Assembly: GCA_001970855.1 (NCBI GenBank)
Contig: LSSN01000985.1
Coordinates: 1 to 10,531 of the forward strand
Direction: 5' to 3'
Length of the DNA: 10,531 bases
From: Smittium culicis
Lineage: Eukaryota > Kickxellomycota > Harpellomycetes > Harpellales > Legeriomycetaceae
Position 1 is the first letter of the stretch. Each line of letters begins with the position of its first letter. The notes below the pieces were generated by a model. It ran no database searches. It was not told the origin of the DNA and worked only from the letters and a program-made list of their open reading frames with translations. This document shows positions 8,317 to 10,531 of the stretch, piece after piece. The translations under genes were made by a program, and so were the position numbers.

Positions 8317-9495
8317 TCAAATGGATAGGCCGCCGACAATTCCTCGAATTCGTCTTGCTAGCTGCATGTCTTTCTGCATCAAAGTAACGCGTTTAGCGTG
8401 AATGGCGCACAGGTTAGAGTCTTCAAATAAGTGGACGAGGAAAGCTTCAGTCGCTTCTTGTAAGCATGCGAGCGCGGTTCGATTCCAACGCATGCCAGTT
8501 GATACTTTTCCATTTGTTGGCGTTGAGAAATCGTATTGAACGAATTCTTCTACTACCTGCCTGACAACGCGGTTAAACGGTGCAAACTGGATAAGCAAGT
8601 CACTGGTTTTTTGATAATGCCTGATTTCGCGGAGCGCTAGCTGACCAGGCCTATAACGCCTCTTGACTCTTATGACGTTTGTGTTGTCTTCTAAGTTTTT
8701 AATTTTAAATTTTTTTTAAATCTTGTTAGCACCTTAAATTAAGACAGGATATAAAGAGATGTGAATATAAGAATGTAAACACTTTAAATGGATAATATAT
8801 TAAAATACTTGGTAAAATCACTCATATAATTTGAGAGTGTATTAATAATTGGTATTTTTATAAAGAAATAAATATTAACCCAAATGTGAATAATGTTAAA
8901 AAGAGATATATATTGATATGAGGCTTATCAATAGTTTCTAGTCAATAAGGTATTTTTTATGTATTATGCATTGGAATGATTTAAATAAATCGATTCGAAA
9001 AAGAGAGACATAATTAGCTTATAAGATTAAAAAATTATGTCGAAAATATAATTTATGTTGATAGAGGAAGGGTGTTAAATATAGGAAAAGGGAAACATTA
9101 CCTTGAGGGTTAGTTAACTTTCGGCCTATGGCTGATCTTGTAGGGGTAGTTCTATGACCTCCACGCCTCGCGACCATTGAAGTTCTGCGATCAGTACTAG
9201 CTTGTTGAGAGTTAGGATTTTGTCTGGGCGGAGTTTTACGAGCTTTAGAAACAGGAGTTGGGGTGTTACTTGTATTATTTTTCGATGAGTTTGCTCTTCT
9301 AGTTAAATGATTTTCGTTTGATTTTGGTGTTCTATTTAATTCATCTTCGCTGGATGTGGCATCTTCTACTGAACCACTTATACTGCGCTGCGAAGTGTTT
9401 GGGGTTGCACCTGCTCGTAGCGCATCACGATTTGATTTAGCTTGCTGAGCTTTACCTCCTCTAATAGCGGTATTTTTGCCGAGAACTCGTGCCAT
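8317..9495 (-). CDS. CENP-A: Centromeric histone H3 variant (CENP-A/CenH3), two exons
   Basis: Exon 1 runs 9495-9102 and exon 2 runs 8690-8317, giving 255 residues. The product replaces H3 in centromeric nucleosomes and marks where the kinetochore forms. Residues 143-248 are the H3 core: the alphaN block [13 protein letters not shown] (143-155), alpha1 to F181, loop 1, alpha2 with LQEA at 208-211 and FLVHLFED at 215-222, then [12 protein letters not shown] and [10 protein letters not shown] up to 248. CenH3 traits are a long divergent tail (about 140 residues, rich in S, T, P, N, K and R), an expanded loop 1 (182-200), Trp (W200) where H3 has Phe in loop 1, and a C-terminus (IVGGLSI) unlike the ERA of H3. 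The tail starts [15 protein letters not shown], keeping A1, R2 and GGKA of H3 at the same spacing. The C-terminal half is strongly H3-like, so a divergent non-centromeric H3 is the main alternative. The start is the first ATG of the frame. Confidence 0.88.
8691..9101 (-). other. Intron of the CenH3 gene (411 bp)
   Basis: On the minus strand the donor is CTCAAG|GTAATG (from 9101 downward) and the acceptor is AAAACTTAG|AAGAC (ending at 8691). A GCTAAC branch-site word lies at 8730-8725, about 34 bases before the acceptor. The join G+AA gives Glu132 and leads into [15 protein letters not shown]. The intron is much longer than the two in the neighbouring gene and sits just before the histone fold, splitting tail and core into separate exons. 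Confidence 0.87.
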
Positions 9496-10531
9496 TTAGT
9501 CTGAATAATTAGTTGAAATAATATTTTTTGAAAAAATTAAATACTAGAAAAAAAGTGTTAATTAATCCGCATAGTTTAAAAGTTTTAGGATTAAGAGTTT
9601 TATAAATTTATATTTTTATTTAAATTTTATAATTAAAGGTATATCTCCAATATTATAAATCAATAATATTTATGGAAAATTTTTTGATTTAGGAATTGAA
9701 GGTAGTATAACATAATGTAACAAGAATAAATAATATTAAATTAAGTAAAATGTAGTTTCGTAAAATAATTAATAAATACCTTATATTTATATTAATATTA
9801 TTATGTGGCGTATAAACACGATGGGGAATTATTCTGATATAAATCGAAAATTATAGTACCAATTGAGGTTGAATTGGAAAGAGATAAAATACATTAATTG
9901 GAATAAGGATTGTGTGCAATTTCAAGCAGCTGATTAATCGAGTGTACGTTCAGCGTGTCAGTAATTTCTAAATTTTGAAGGACAAAAATTAGATTTTTTG
10001 CATTTGATATGGAGAAATCTTATTTGGTATTTTCTGCGAGAGGAAATTTGCCAATTATTAAATATCTTTTGAAAATAAAAAAAATATTGGAAATCGAATC
10101 GATCGATAAAATTTTATTTTATTTGAGGCAAGAATAAGGGGAAAGAAGTATGAGAAGTTTTAAATTGAGTAGCTTTATTTATTGTATGTAAATATATTAA
10201 AATCTATAAAAATAACGCGTTTTCAGCAAAATTTAGCCAAGTGTAGGAAATATGTAAATTAAAAGTTTTAACAATGGGCTTGAACTTGAAAAATATAAAA
10301 TAAAGAGCAGTTTAAATGAATATAATTATTTTTTGGGTAAACAAACGCACATTTTTGCGAACAATAAAAAATTACCAGCAATTAAAATAGATCATGTTGT
10401 AAACCATTTGCTAAAATAACGCAGTTATTTGAAACTGATGTCAAATCATTGGCTATTTTTAGGATACTCGAATATAAAATCGGAGTTTAAACCAATAAGT
10501 AATCTAATTTGAGTTAGATTGTACTCGTATG
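9496..10531. other. AT-rich region upstream of the CenH3 gene, nothing recognised
   Basis: No significant open frame or RNA gene is visible on either strand. The plus strand has many more G than C (for example 11 G to 1 C in 10141-10200), the same direction of skew as over the minus-strand gene. The CenH3 promoter and 5' leader must lie in the first part, but no distinct element stands out. Near the start codon there are AT-rich words and an A run at 9529-9553. Confidence 0.6.

Noticed and set aside
8470..8490. tRNA B-box-like word GGTTCGATTCC
   Set aside because: It lies inside the conserved CenH3 coding sequence on the other strand (WNRTALAC). The flanking bases do not form a T-arm stem, and no A-box or acceptor stem is present.
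9019..9101. C-terminal extension of the CenH3 tail frame beyond Gln131
   Set aside because: This is intron read-through (Phe/Leu-rich, ends at a chance stop). Splicing at GTAATG leads directly into the histone fold in frame.

Overview
This is nuclear DNA from an AT-rich eukaryote, most probably a fungus. Three genes can be supported: two on the plus strand and one on the minus strand. Two of them carry spliceosomal introns (GT...AG, pyrimidine-rich 3' ends) whose phases join exactly. The phosphatase most resembles the fungal DPP1 type, and the histone resembles fungal CenH3. The intergenic DNA is very AT-rich and starts with a long perfect (ATA)n tract. Low GC, long spacers and Asn-rich inserts would suit an early-diverging fungus such as a Harpellales/Kickxellomycotina-type lineage, but this placement is a guess.

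Layout. 1-152 is a perfect ATA microsatellite that runs off the left edge. 153-about 2880 is AT-rich DNA with no recognisable gene. 2881-3475 is the region upstream of the first gene. It holds a locally GC-richer, inverted-repeat-rich island at about 3040-3240. 3476-4366 (+) is an intronless six-span PAP2-family lipid phosphatase (DPP1-like). 4367-5216 is a spacer. 5217-8010 (+) is a three-exon gene of 854 codons that best fits the MAU2/Scc4 cohesin-loading subunit, with a large Asn/Glu-rich insert containing a decapeptide (30-bp) tandem repeat. 8011-8316 is a short convergent 3'-3' spacer. 8317-9495 (-) is a two-exon gene of 255 codons for the centromeric histone H3 variant (CENP-A/CenH3). 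9496-10531 is AT-rich upstream DNA with nothing recognised.

How the genes relate. The MAU2-like and CenH3 genes are convergent neighbours, their stop codons 306 bp apart. Both products act on chromosome segregation: cohesin loading and centromere identity. The adjacency may be chance. The lipid phosphatase has no evident link to them. The most interesting signals are a CenH3 loop 1 about 13 residues longer than in canonical H3, H3-like landmarks kept at exact spacing at the start of the CenH3 tail, the in-frame tandem repeat inside the MAU2-like protein, and a C-over-G strand skew that follows gene direction and switches near 2880 and 8100. No mobile element, CRISPR array, tRNA or rRNA was found.
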